A program made the position numbers and the translations under genes. A stretch of 64,000 nt of DNA from Neurospora crassa OR74A (Eukaryota > Ascomycota > Sordariomycetes > Sordariales > Sordariaceae). The stretch covers positions 6,613,917 through 6,677,916 of the forward strand of contig NC_026501.1 in assembly GCF_000182925.2 (NCBI RefSeq), written 5' to 3'. This document shows, piece after piece, positions 37,101-49,941 of this stretch; position 1 is the stretch's first letter; the number at the start of each line of letters is the position of its first letter. The notes below the pieces were generated by a model that worked only from the letters and a program-made list of their open reading frames with translations, did no database searches and was not told where the DNA came from.

Positions 37101-37648
37101 CACAAGCACACTCATCCACCCGTCTTCAATTGTTCCTCCCTTCTGCGAGTACCAGCTCGTGACTACAGTATTTAGCAAGCACGATCCGGTAAAACACGAT
37201 TCCAACTAGGTGGTCCTGCTTGTTGCTACCGAACTATTCAACTTCTTCCAAACCACATTACACATACACTGGCGTGCTTTCTTACACCCTCTCTTTCCTT
37301 CCAACGACTTCCTGGCACTTCCCCTCTTGGTACTCGTGTGCTCTGTATGATTATCCATTGGAGATCTTCATCCCCGGGCATTGGCCTAGTAGTCGTGTAC
37401 GCTACTTTTCCCAGGCGTGATCATCTGGGTTCAAGCGTGTGACGGTACGGAGATTTGCGGTACTGGGAATACCCCGTCTGACAAAAAAAACAACCGTCAC
37501 AACGACTGAGCGTGGAACTTCGCTGATTTAGTTCCATTGCCTTGCGCTTGTAGTAGCGATGGAATGCAGCTGGAGATGCTTGAATGTAATGAACCGTCAA
37601 ACTGAAGCTTTGCGGCAGCAACCTAGTTCCCAATCCATCCGCCCATCA
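34171..37648. other. Gene-poor stretch downstream of the histidine kinase
   Basis: About 3.5 kb with no supported gene. A 150-codon minus-strand frame (35065-34613) is open but featureless. The stretch includes an AT dinucleotide tract with A-rich flank near 36.6 kb. Confidence 0.45.
36589..36633. repeat. AT dinucleotide repeat followed by A-rich tract
   Basis: About ten AT units (36589-36608) run into an A-rich segment. It is noncoding and a candidate length-variable microsatellite. Confidence 0.85.
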
Positions 37649-40600
37649 CTATGGCTCTCTATCGTACTTGAGAACCAACTCTTCGATCTTGGGTATCAAC
37701 TCGGGTAGTCTAAACGGTTTGGAAATCACGTCATCCTACCCAGAAGAAAAATATCGGTTAGCGGACATTCCTCGCTCTTTCCTTACTCCCGGGAAAAAAA
37801 AAAAAAAGAATGCTGATCATCAACAGAGAGAAGAGAAAGGGAAATAAAAAAAATGAGAGAGAGTGAAAGAGAGAGAGCTTACCACACCAGCGGCCCTGGC
37901 ACTTTCGACCTGCTCAGGCCGTGCGTACGCAGTGACGGCAATAATGGGAATATGCCGCGTAATGACGCCCACATTTTCTAGACGACGGATTTCGCGGGTG
38001 CAACTCATTCCGTCCATGACTGGCATCTCGAGATCCATGAGGATAACAGAAATGTTGTTGTTGCTGTTTTCTTCACCATCAGGCGAGCCATCAGTTCCGC
38101 CATCGTTTACGGCCTTCTTGTTGCTCCTCGGGAGCGCTGATGCAGCATCGTCCGTCGCAGCGATCTCCTTATTCCAGAAGCGTGACTTTCGCAACTCCAC
38201 CAAGGCCTCTCCGCCATGGTTGGCCACGAACGTGTTATTGCCCGACAATTGCAACTGACGCTGCAAGACTCTCTGGTTCACCAAATTATCTTCGACAATG
38301 AGGACGTCAAGGGATCTTGTCTGGGTGGTATCGGCGAGAACGGGAGCGGATTGTGTTCTAGTAGGTGGCGCATGTGATCGGCCGTGTCCGAGCAGAGAGA
38401 ATGCGGCTGATGATGATGACCGATGGCTGATCTGACCCTGTGTTTGGGGACTGACGCGCTGCTGAAGTGGCTGGATGGACATCGAGTTGTCGACAACAGT
38501 CGGAACCGGCTGCGGGTTCTCCGCTTTACGACTCTTGACATAGAAAGCAAACGTGCTTCCCTCGCCCTTCTCCGAATAGACTCCAATCTGTCCGCCTTGC
38601 AGCTCGGTTAGTATCCGGCAGATGAAGAGGCCTAGGCCAGAGCCGCCGTATTGGACATGTGTTCGGGGGCTAGTTTGAGAAAACCGCTGGAAGAGGATCT
38701 TCTTCTCATTCTCATCTAAGCCCGGTCCGGTGTCTGAAACTGCCAAGTGCAGGTTGATCTTCTCGCCGGTAGCCCACTCTGCGTCGTCCGTAAGATCCTC
38801 TTGGTCTGGATGCCGCGGTGGAAAATACGAAAGCCCGGCCGATGACACATCCTTTGAGGCACCTAGGTTGATGGTAATTGCCCGTGTTGGTCGACCTTGG
38901 GTGAACTTGATGGCGTTAGTCATCAGGTTGATGAGGACCTGTTTTAGGCGTGATGGGTCCAACTTCACCCAGTCAATTTCGAGATTGCGATAGGACTGCT
39001 CGATCTGGAAATGACCCGTGATATCATTGGAATTGAGTTCGGCTTCAAACATCTTCAAAACTTCCTCCACAACCTGGACTGGCTGAACATCGACTGGTGT
39101 CACAAGCAAGAGCTGCGAGTCAAGTTTCGAGAGAGTCAAGATGTCGTCGACGATTCGCTTTTGGTGGCTGGCGCAGAGGGAAATGGTGTTGGCAGCTTCC
39201 AGGCAGCTATCAACCAGCGTCTCCAAAGTGTCGGGCCCTCGGAACGCCGGATTCTCTTGTCGAAACCTGTTAAGTCCCGAGGCGATTTCGTCGGCGCACT
39301 GAAGAATGGCACTGAGAGGATTTCGCATCTCGTGGCTGGTAATGTCGATGAAGTTTTCTTGTTGCCGTTTGAGTTCAACAGCTTCATCGCGTCTTCGTTT
39401 CTGGAAGTCCTCGGCCCACTTTTGCTGCGAAATATCGGTTATACATCCGAAGATGCTCTTGAGCTCACCGGTTTCGTCTCGTTCGGGGTACGCGCTCATC
39501 AGAGCCCATGTATCAACGGTGTGACCATCGACAATTTTCCGCGTACCATTGAATCGAAACTCGTAAGTCACCGGCACCTTCTCCTGGACCAAGTGATGCC
39601 AAACATTCACAACGCCTTCGCGATCCTCGTCCCTTATGCTCTGCATCCAAGCGTCGAGAGTGCTTGCGCTCCGTTCATGCCCAGAGATCCTCCACCACAT
39701 CTCGTTACAGTAGTTGATGCGTCCATGACTGTCGGCGATGAACAAACCAACCGGGCCAAGTTCTGCCATGCGCGCAAAGCGATATTCACTCTCAACGGCC
39801 TCTTGTGTTCGAAGATGAAGCTGCATTGAAAGCTGTTGCCTATCCAGAGCAGCTAAGCGTGCAGCCCGCTGACCTCGCTTGATTTCCTCCTCAAATAGCA
39901 CGACACTCGCCATAGATGTCGCGAGTTGGCGGGAGAGCAGGTTGACAAATAACTCAAAATCCTCGTCGTACTGCCGTCGGGGGTTAACACCAAGCACGAT
40001 GAATCCAACAACCATATCTCCAGCCGTCGTAGGATGGACGGGAAAGACAACAATCGTCCGACAAGGGTCACCAAATCCTCTCCAGTCAAAACCTTTGATC
40101 AACTCGTGGGGTAAGCTGCCATCGTCTTCGCTAAGAATAATGGGGTTGCCTGGATGTGCCATGGAGTCTCTCATATATGGCGCAAAACCCTCATCGCTAG
40201 TGCGCAAGTCAATCGATTGAACAGCAGTGGGATGTCCCTCGGGAACACCGACGGAGCCCTCCAGTGTGATCTGGGGTGGATTCGTAACACTGCCAGAGTT
40301 GATAGACGCAACCTCGCTTTCGGGATCCTCCGTAACCGAATAAACGAGGGCAAAGGGCACATCGAGTCCATTGTACTCTAGACCCTGCAGAAGCATACTC
40401 CAGAAGCCTTTCACGTCGCGAGCCTCCGACGTCCTCACTCCCACCTCGCGAAGAGTCAGCATCCGCCGCTCGTTGATCTTCCGCCGGGTGTTTTCAAAGG
40501 CTGGGTTGTAAAGTGCGACAACCGTGCCGTCACCGCCGACCAAGGGAATAATACCCCAGTTGAAAAAGGTTTCCTCCAAAAATCCATTTCGTGTTATGAA

Positions 40601-42424
40601 CAACCCGTCATCGTGCTTCATCGTCGCGCTACCGTCATTCCATGCGGCATCAAAGACTGGTTCAATCTCATCCCAAATTTCGGCCCACGCATCTTTGTAC
40701 TTGGCGCCCATCAACTGCGGATGTTTCTTCCCGGCAAGCGCAATGTAGGCTTCGTTGTAAATGGCGACAAACTCCTCACCCCAATACAGCGCTGCTGGAT
40801 GGGGGCTGCCCATGATCATATTTGACATGATGCGCAGATCCGCTGGCCACTCCTCAACAGGCCCCAAGGGCGTAGATGCCCAGTCCACAGAGCGAGCGAA
40901 GCGGTGATGAGGGCCAAGATTTGGGTCGTCGACGGGAATTCGCGTCCAATCGAAAGTCGTATAAACCTGCGACATGGGGATAACCATGGGCAGTTCGTTC
41001 AGACCTGCCAGGGAGGTGTCGATGATTGTCCTCGAAGGACTCCTAGGCTCCGAATATGACCTTGGGCGCGGTGAGCCGACTTCCTCCACCGGGCCGAAAT
41101 AATCCACAGCATCTCCACGCTCAGGCGAAAGTTCGCGTGCTGATATTGAGCCGCGTGAACTCCGGCTCAGTACTGGGGGCAGCTGTGTTTTGGGGCTCGG
41201 CGTCGTCGGTGTCACGGAGACGGTGTTGCTATGTCCTGTAACAACTCGAAACCGCTTTCGGAGAGTCGAACACGTCCAATTGATTCCGCCAAACGTTGTG
41301 CATGTCGGGGCCAAGCGGATCGACTCGGTGTTTGCCTCGGGACTCATCACCCAATGCTTGAAATGGGCGAAATCGAAACTATCTGCTTCTGCATCTGCCG
41401 TGTCCCCATTGAGGAGTTCCAAAACACTAGTTGAGGCTTTGAGGGAAGGGTTAGCATACACAATGTGCAACAAGCCCGAGCTGACATTGAAAGGGTTTGC
41501 AAGGTCGACGATAAATACCGGCCTGGGGTCTTGGTCCAAGAGTTCAGTGGCAGGTATCGCCTGGAGCGCCGGCGCGACTATTGCGAGAGGCCTGCCATCC
41601 AGACTACGCATCGTGCCATCTAGGGATTCTGATGAAGTCCAGCTTCCAGGAGTGCTTGAAGACCTGTTTGAACCCTGCGCCGTGGTGGCGATGACATGAC
41701 CCTTCGGCAGGCGCAGGGTAGTAACTCCATCTTGCGTTTCTTGAACAATACTCATGATGGGAGCGGCAATGCCGTTTGCGAAGAAGCCGGGCATGCGGGG
41801 AGTCGGGGGTTGTTGTCTGGCTCGGTGTGAGAAGAACAGAGGAGACGAGACTCCGGGCAAGTAGGAAACGAGTTCGCCGGGGGTATGTGGTAAGGGTGGT
41901 GGTAGGTGAAGACCGCCGTGTGCCACTAAAAGCGTTTTTTTCGAGGGGGAATCGAACGATCGCAACTCTGATTTGTCCTCGGCGGTGATCCTTTTTCCTA
42001 GTGTAAGCTGCGCGCCTCCTGGTCCAACTTCGAAGGGTGGTGTTGCTAACGGCTGCGGGTGGCCAGAGTGCCCCGAGATAGGCGGAATCGAGAGAGCACC
42101 AAGATGTTCGTGAGGCGCCTTGTCGGCTATTGGACCATACCGTCCGCTATTCGGCGCCCAGACGCCTGGGGGTCTTCCGTCCTGGGTTCCAGCAGTTTGG
42201 TCTGAGAGTTGGTGAGTTTTCGTCCGGTCCTTTGCCTGGAGATGGTTGAGATGAGTGACCGGAACCGAGCGACCAGAAGCCGGAGAGAGGTTGGTCAACA
42301 ATTGAGAGGAATCTCCGGAAACCGTCGTCGTGATGCCAAAGGCAGAAGCTTTGGGGAGGTCTGTACACGGGTTTGTAACGTCTTCAGCGGAAGTTCGGAA
42401 CTTGGTCGTATCTTGCAGAGTCAT
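37649..42424 (-). CDS. dcc-1: Hybrid histidine kinase with PAS and receiver domains
   Basis: Two exons (42424-37883 and 37735-37649) encode 1542 residues. Residues 1-300 are low-complexity. A region near 500-650 with DWASTPLGPVEEW and YWGEEFVAIYNEAYIALAGKK is PAS-like, 655-840 is probably GAF-like, and a PAS follows near 885-1000 (ELGPVGLFIADSHGRINYCN). The kinase has the H-box DITSHEMRNPLSAI (phospho-His about 1031), N-box NLMTNAIKFT, G1 DTGPGL and G2 GGSGLGLFI. The receiver runs from LDVLIVEDN through ILMDLEMPVMDG (phospho-Asp about 1464) to the conserved Lys (about 1520) in DDVISKPF, which is in the tiny last exon. It feeds a His-Asp phosphorelay. From memory of gene order I think it corresponds to N. 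crassa dcc-1; the symbol is less certain than the function. Confidence 0.93.
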
Positions 42425-44685
42425 GAAGGGGGTCGGTGAGGAAGAGGAGTGTCCCCGCTAACTCAAAGCGGTGCTTATGGCACAGAGGCGGGCCGCACCA
42501 AACCTTACTGCCTTGCGCGAAGGACAGACGGGAATTGTAGCCGAGATCGCCTTTGGTACCAAGTCTGTCGCTGAGCGCGGCCGTGGGCGTTGGGTGACGG
42601 ATGGGCACAAGAGAAGCTCATGCAATAGGTTGACAAACTCAAGACTGGGGCCATGGAATGGAAGCGGCGCAAATTCGTTAGAGTTCTGGGCTGGTGAAGG
42701 CTGAAGACGTGGAGCCTGTGCGGGAGCCGAAGAGGGTAGCGGAGATATGGAGTTATGAGGTATGTACGTGTTTCTTGGTCTGATGTGTGCTTTGCTGTTT
42801 TGGCTCCCTTGTTGAATCCAAACGAGGAATGGTAGCTGGGAGTAGAGGTGGAGCAAGACTGAGCTGGGAACTGGGATGTGGGAGCTCGGATCTAGAACCT
42901 CTTGCCTCGAAAAGCAGACTCTCGGATGGAGGGTTATGCTTGTTGTCTTGGGCCTGCCAGGTCGGATTTGGGAGCAGGTGATCAGCCGCTGTTTTGGTAT
43001 TTTCCCCCTTCCGTCGTGGTTTGGCACGTATGGTAGTGGATCGGACGTCCAAGCTCTCTCTTGCGTATCAACAACCACCAACTCTCAACCCAATCTCAGG
43101 TATTAGCTGTCGAATGTAGCTCCCACTTGCGGCTTTTTGTTAACTCCAGATCTTACTATAGGCAGGTCTTTAGTGTGACCCAAAAAGGGCCTGAAGCAAG
43201 AGACCGAGAGAGAGCTGAGTCGAGGGCTCCCTGTTCTGGCACACTTTTTCGTATTTGTTGGTCGGAGGTGTCTCCGTCTTTACAGTGTCCCTGACGGTCT
43301 CTTCGCTGTGATTATGGAAAGGCGAAAGTTCACGCTGTCCACGGGGAGATGATGAGAAGGCAGACCCGAGGGTTAGATCTTGACTCTCCTACTCACGTGG
43401 CCCTGCTGGCGCACCCGGGGGTATGAGGATATCAACCGGACACGCTCCTCAAGGTGAGGACGGTGAGTGGCTACTTCAGCAATAGTTCGGATGCCACCGC
43501 TTTCCAAAGAACCAAATGAGGTAGGGCTAGCAGGCGAGGGGGCAGCAATAAAAAAGAAAGAAAGAATGAAAAGGGATAGGTAAAGAGGGTATCCGTCCCG
43601 CAGCTAGTGAGACAGGCGTAAGGTAACGTATGGAGTATGGAGTGCGTGTAGATTTTGTGTCGTATATAGGCAGAAATCACGGTAGGTATCAGCTAAATCC
43701 GAGTTGGCAGTCCATGTCCACGTCCAACAGTCGGGCATCACCTCCCGTCTCACAGAGGCGAACCAGGCACGAGGATCTAGGGCCGAAAGAGAAAGAGGGT
43801 GAGGTAAGTACCGTAGCTGAGGTACCTTACGCAGGTAGCGGATAGGTGGGAGAGGGCAGCAGGCCGGGGTGGGCGGTTGGGAGGACGATGGATTGGAACT
43901 TCGAAGCATGTCTAGCCTGGGAGGATACTAGTGGCTGACGGCAGAGGAGCGAGACAGGAGGTGTGTGTCTGTCGCCGAAGGCGGTTGGAGATTTGGATGG
44001 ACATCTCTGCCGATGTCTCGCCGCTGCTTTCCGTACCAAGGCGCACTAGGCACAGACCGAAAGGTAAGGCAAGGTTCTGTGAGGTACCGATACCGTTCGG
44101 CCGGGTATCAAGTGCGGCAAGAGGGCGCTTGGATACGGCACGGAGTCGTGTCACGCAGAGACGCCAACCGTCATGCCGTATCGTATCTTGTCTTGAGTGC
44201 GTAGGTCTGCGTCTGCTGTCTTTTGAGCCTGCCTAGGTATATACTGCGTAGACGGGACCGATCGCGATGGGGACTTGGAAGGTACATATTCTGACGGGGA
44301 AAGGGCGAGGAAACGGGAGCCACAGCAACCTATGCAGTGTACATATGGAGTACGAGCAAGTGGAAGCTACGCAGGGATGATGACGGTCGATGAAGGTCCA
44401 GAGCTCAAGGTTTCCGTCTTGTGTAATTTGACTTGCTGCTCTGACCAACCACTGCAGCCATACTCATCTGTACGTACCCTCTATATTGTACACTAGTGTG
44501 CCGACATACACGAGCAATGCATTCATTTCGCACTTCATTCAACTATGGCAAGAACCAGCCAATGCGCCCCCAATCCGTCATCACTCTTTTTGCCATCACT
44601 TGCTACACTACGTAGTACACTACAGAAATCCATGAATTCTTTTTCTTCCTGCAAGGAACATGGTAAATACAAAAATGGTGGGAGG

Positions 44686-44714
<29 letters not shown>
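44686..44714. repeat. Poly-A homopolymer, 29 bases
   Basis: An uninterrupted A run in noncoding DNA, preceded by GGAGG. A short CAAG tandem (three to four units) lies about 60 bases further on. Confidence 0.88.
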
Positions 44715-44716
<2 letters not shown>

Positions 44717-47700
44717 CACGCCATTGCCACAGACCCGCCGCCGCCGCAACCTGGCACATCCCGGCATCCAAGCAAGCAAGCAAGGCGCACTTCAAATTAG
44801 GTAGTGCACCACATGCACGGCAGCAATGTCGGCTCGCAACACGGAGTTTGCAGTGCACTTCACGCAGGTGTTGCGGCACGTCACATGTATCAGTCAGTGC
44901 TCTCATGCAGTATTTGGTCAACGGCGATTTCGAGACGACTTGCTTATAGCAACGAACTTCAAAACCCTAGGTCTAGGCGGGCAAGATACCGAATTATTGA
45001 TACCAAACGCAAGCTGGCATCTCCGGGTCAAAGTCACATACCAAAGCCTATAATGTTTACAGGTAGCCGGTGAGAGGCGTGAAAAAAAAAGCACCACTGT
45101 GAGATCTGTGCTGGACTGCTGCTTCCAGGGCAGATCTGCTCTGACCATAAACACCCTCCCAATCAACGTCGCCCTACCTCTGCCGGCCTCCGCTAGGGAC
45201 TCTTGGGACTGCCAATCCTCCAAACTCCATCACGACTCCCATGTTCTTACTAAACCGATCGAGATTGAGGGCTGCGGTGTGCAGAACGACAGAGAGAGGT
45301 GGATTGGTCATCTACACTACTATGTACACTACACGACCGCCGGCGCCGAGAAGCTATACCCAAGCTATTGCTTTTCCAGCCATGATTGCCACCCCATTGG
45401 GACGCGTCCATGTCACATTTCTCACCGATCTTCCGACTTGCCCTGACACTGCCTGACCTCTTGGGCTATCGATGATCCGGAGTAGTGTAGATACATGTAC
45501 CTTCCCACGCCTTTTTAGCGGGCTTTTGGCGTGGGTTAGCTTTACATCGGGGTTTGGTGAGGTGATGCAGCGGTTCCGTTGGAAGAAAAGCTGGCAAAAG
45601 TACTCGGGACTTTTGATTGTTTCTTGTTTATTTCTTTTACTTGGATGGACGTGGGAAGGGAGTGCATTGTAGTGAGATGCAAAAGTTTATTCTGGATATG
45701 TAGTACATAGTCGCTTCCGCCCTCATGGGCCCTTGCCGACGTCGACAAAGTTTCATTGCGTTGCAATAGAGGCTCCAAGGCTCTCTGTTCCAAGGCGTTG
45801 TTACAATACCAAAATTACGTGGAGAGCCCTCCCCCGGCCGGCCTCGTCTTCTTTGAACAGACAGGCTCAGAAGGAGACAGCCGGCAGCTGGCTCGGCTGG
45901 CTGACACCATTGTGCGGTTGTGCCAGCTCCGATCGTTGGGTCCGCCGATCTCGCGTTCTGGAAGGGCCCATTTCTTTCCCCCTTTGGATGCGTGAATTTC
46001 GGCGGGCCGAATCTGCCCAATGAAAAAAAAAAAAAAATCAAGTACCTATTTATGTACAGTGTGCTGCTACATATTTTTGCCCATCTACTATTGTTGAGAA
46101 CTGGTCTCCAAGGCAAGGCTTCGATTCCGGTTCCGTCCTGGAACTGGACCTGAGAAAGGAGCTTCGGTTGTGTCCGACGCAACTTGTTTTTGAATAGGGC
46201 TGACTGATAATTGAAAAAGCCCATGAGCAACAAGACCGGGTTTTCACCCAAATCCCATCTGAACAAGGCCGCCTTGCCAGGTCCCTTGGGTATAATACAT
46301 ACACTAGGTACATACCTGGCGGACAACGATCAGCTCGGCATACGACCGACCAAAACCGTTCGCGGAAACACACGCATGGCAAACTCACATCCGACCGCCC
46401 GCCGACATCCCAACCGATTTGGAAGCGGTTGTGAAAGTTTCAATATTTTCGGTATGAGCACGCAAAGTTTCCACGACTGGATCGCCGATCTTCCCTTGGG
46501 TCTTGAATTCTCGGGCATCGAACCGAATGCACTCCGGCGATGTGGGATTGCTAACATGTCACCACACTACACCTCTGCCAGCGTTTGCTTTGTTACTTAG
46601 CGCGGTACCGCCATCTTACAGAATTTGACTGGTTGGCGGCGGGCATACCATTCATTTTCTGTAGGGAAGATAAAGTCAACCACTTGCAAAAAAAAATTTC
46701 ACCGCACTAACAAATGTAAATGCCTGCAGAGGTGTAGTGTAGATATCCCATGGGGGTCTGCTTGGAATCGTCGATGAAATGCGCTGATGCAACAAGCGGA
46801 CATCTTAGCGCGGTTTAAGTGGTAGGTGGTATCAAAATAATGATCGATGGTGCTCAGAAGATTCAGATCTGAGCATCTTGGTTATGCATGTAGTGCACTA
46901 TAAAGAGCGGCATGCCGAAGGATGAATTGGAATATTCTGGACCGCAGCGTGTGCATTGTTTAGGTTCGAAGCCACCTCGTTGCTTATTTGGCCATGAGAC
47001 CTCACGGCTACAGGTCACCACTCATGCAGTCAAAAGCTACCGCAACCGGGGATATTTTCGCTGGTACACTTTCTGTGTGTGCTCAGCTCAGGTGGTATCG
47101 GGACGCATGCCCAGCAGCTACCTCTAGGTGCTCAGCACGATGACCATGAGATTTTCCGATGGGCAGCACCAAACTATAAAACAGTGGCACAGACATTTCG
47201 TTAACCATCAACCCGTCCACGACAAACGTGGGGCTACAATTGAACACTCGGGTTCTGTTGCCGAGAAAAGGTTGCCATTCGCAGAGAACCCTTTCATCGC
47301 GTGCACGACGTGCTGGATCTTCTCAATGACAATGATACCTTGACATTTTTGACGGGTTGACTGTGTGCATTGGACGGACAAGCCAAGTCCCCCGAGCCCA
47401 CTAGGGCCCCAAGTTCCTCCATTCGCGGCGTGTTCGTTGCATGACGGGCCCACGGCCAGCTTCGGTCACGAGACAAGCGGGAACCGGCGGTACTTTAGCA
47501 TGCGCGGTAGGACGCTGATCGGTGAACACCACGGTGAGTTTTGATGGCATTTCTGCTGAAGATCCGAATGTCCCCCTTGAGCCCTAACCCCCCTCAACCC
47601 CCTATTGACACCTCGGTGCAGTAACTTCCCCTCAAAGCGCATGCACCCCAAAGTGAATAACGCTCTTTATATACTTATAGCCGGCCGTTCGCAATCATCT

Positions 47701-48960
47701 TATTTAGTACTGGCAGCTATATAATTGATATCTGCATATCAGATAGCAGGTATACCGGGTAACCCCCTAACATCCCTCAAAATTCCTATTCTAGGGCGGC
47801 TTGGAAGGCTTGGCATTTTGCCGTGAGTGCATATGACCTCTAAATGCATAAAGAGTGCCGCTCCAGATAGCCGGTACGAACACGGGAAATTAGTGTACTG
47901 TATGGGCTCGACTGGAGGTCGGTCCACAGAACGGCAACCCTCACCGGCTGAAGTCGGATCCGCGAAAGGTGGAATCCTGTCCGCCTCGTCATCGACTCGC
48001 GGTCGATCACGCCGGGGCTTGGGCCGTTTTTTGGACGGAGACTGAAGAGCGCGTTTGAGCACTGACCAAGGGGCCAAGCTGCGTGTCAGTCCTCGAAAAG
48101 TTCTTGGCGGCTGGCAGTCCATTTTGGGTGGATTGTGTGTGACCTGGTGAGTTCTGTCTGCCCGTCTCCATGTTTGGTTTTCAGTCCCATTTCCCAGCGA
48201 GGTTTGGCAGACAGCGGGGCGATGGTGAGTTTGGCGACAGCGATAGCGACAGCGACAGCGACAGTGACAGGCGGGGGGACTGTCAAACGTCAACTGATGC
48301 ATACTCTTCTCGTCACCCTCACCCCATCTCGTTGCCCCCCGTTGTCGTTTTCGATACACTGGCATATCTAAGGTAGGTAGCTTGCCGCTCAATCGAGAGT
48401 CGAGACAGGTACGATTCGCAATCGATGATTTTCAGTGGCCGATTGCCGAGGCCGCCCGGCTCTTCGTAACGCCCTATGAGACGGTGATGGGTTGATGGCA
48501 AGTGCCGGGCCACAGCCGTTGGAGTTAGATCTATGTATTGCTGCCATGAGGTGATGGCCCTATTGATGGCACATAGGTAGGAGAGCGCCTACACTCGCAG
48601 CTTCTGTTCAATAGTTGAATTGCCCCTTTCCACCTGCCGTTGTGTCGAGACATCATCTCCTGACATTCTGGAAAGATTGCACGAGCGTGCCGTGATGAGA
48701 GCTTCAGGGCTCCAACGAATCCAGAAGCTTTAGGCAAAACACTATTGTATGAGTGTTGATCATCTCGGGAACGCCCTTTTGACAATGGTAATGTTGCAAT
48801 ACTGAGCCAAGGATAAAAATACCCTGCATCACTTACACTAGATTGACAGTTTGACACTTGAACCGTAGGTACATATACAGAAGTGCCGCAGCTGGAACTA
48901 GGTGGACATTTTGTGTTCCCCTACCTGATGCAGTGTACCCTGCCTTTGGGGATGAATGGC

Positions 48961-48988
48961 GATGATGATGATGATGATGATGATGATG
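48961..48988. repeat. GAT trinucleotide microsatellite
   Basis: About nine tandem GAT units in noncoding DNA about 1 kb upstream of the four-pass membrane protein gene. Confidence 0.88.
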
Positions 48989-49941
48989 GCGGTTTTCGCC
49001 ATTAGGGCCCGTGTCTTGCTCACTATCAAAAGCAACAAGCTCGCACCTCACAAGCAGATGGGTGTGTCAGCAACAGCAACAGGGTCCGACTCGTTCGGTT
49101 GCACACAAGAGTCCGCCAGAGTCGCACTTCACCACTCACAAACTCGCCGTCAATCCCAACAGTTCAACCGTGAACCAAGGTCTTCGTGCTCTGTGCCGCG
49201 CGGGATTGGAGCACCAGAGGGGATGGCGGGCGCTTACACGCCGCCAGGGCCATTCAATCACGGCCTCCGATTGGGCGGTTGGCGTGATATGACCTGGGGC
49301 CATGCAGCCCATCAGCCTGTCTGGCATTGGCTCCAGAGATTCTTAGTAGAGAGCTCCTTTGGGGGCGGACAAGGGTAACACTGAGCTTCTGCTACCTCAT
49401 CGAGGCAGCCAAGCACATTGGTTCGACGGGTCGGTTAGTCTGCGGCCGCGGGAAGAAAGGATGGCCTTCTGCGAGCAATCATGAGGGCCGCCCTCTCCAG
49501 GGTCTTGGTTTGCTTGTCTTGTCTCTTAAATCCTGTCCCGTTCCCTCCCAAAGGTAGTTGGTCAGCCTCTTCTTTTTTGGTTTTCAGCTTTTACGGTTCC
49601 CTTAGCCAAATACCGCCTCTTTGGAATCTGTTGTCGACTGACGTGGGGGGTGGTTTGAAGGATTCAAGACAAACGACGACGACTTCTTGGGCATTCGATG
49701 TGAGCCGCTTGGGAAATTGCTGGTAGCTCAGCAATATCAAATACATCCAACATACACGGAAGATTATTGCGCGCGCACGGGTAATCAGATCAGAGCGACG
49801 ACGACGATACATACGAATACCAACATCGGACGGAAGAAGGGTTGATCATCAAGGCACGATTGCTTATCAGACGATACACTGTGTACTAAAGGGCATCATC
49901 CTTTTGGCTTACAAAAACACAACATCACCCATATTTTCAAA

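Larger units (their letters stand above)
42425..49941. other. 7.5 kb region without a supported gene
   Basis: The part next to 42424 is probably the long leader and promoter of the histidine kinase. An upstream 207-codon frame (43081-42458) ends 33 bases before its ATG and is in the same frame. The rest contains scattered frames up to 229 codons (46326-45637, reading through an A run) with no domain, start context or splicing that I trust. It includes a 29-base A run and a GAT repeat. No RNA gene was recognised. Confidence 0.45.

Noticed and set aside
44765-44790. CAAG tandem units considered as a CRISPR-like or functional repeat
   Set aside because: It is a short simple-sequence microsatellite in a eukaryotic genome; there are no spacers.
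45637-46326. 229-codon minus-strand frame
   Set aside because: It reads through an A run as phenylalanines, has no plausible splice or domain, and has short competing frames on the other strand.
46950-46980. GGTTCGAAGCC resembling a tRNA B box
   Set aside because: Upstream bases do not form the D or anticodon arms.
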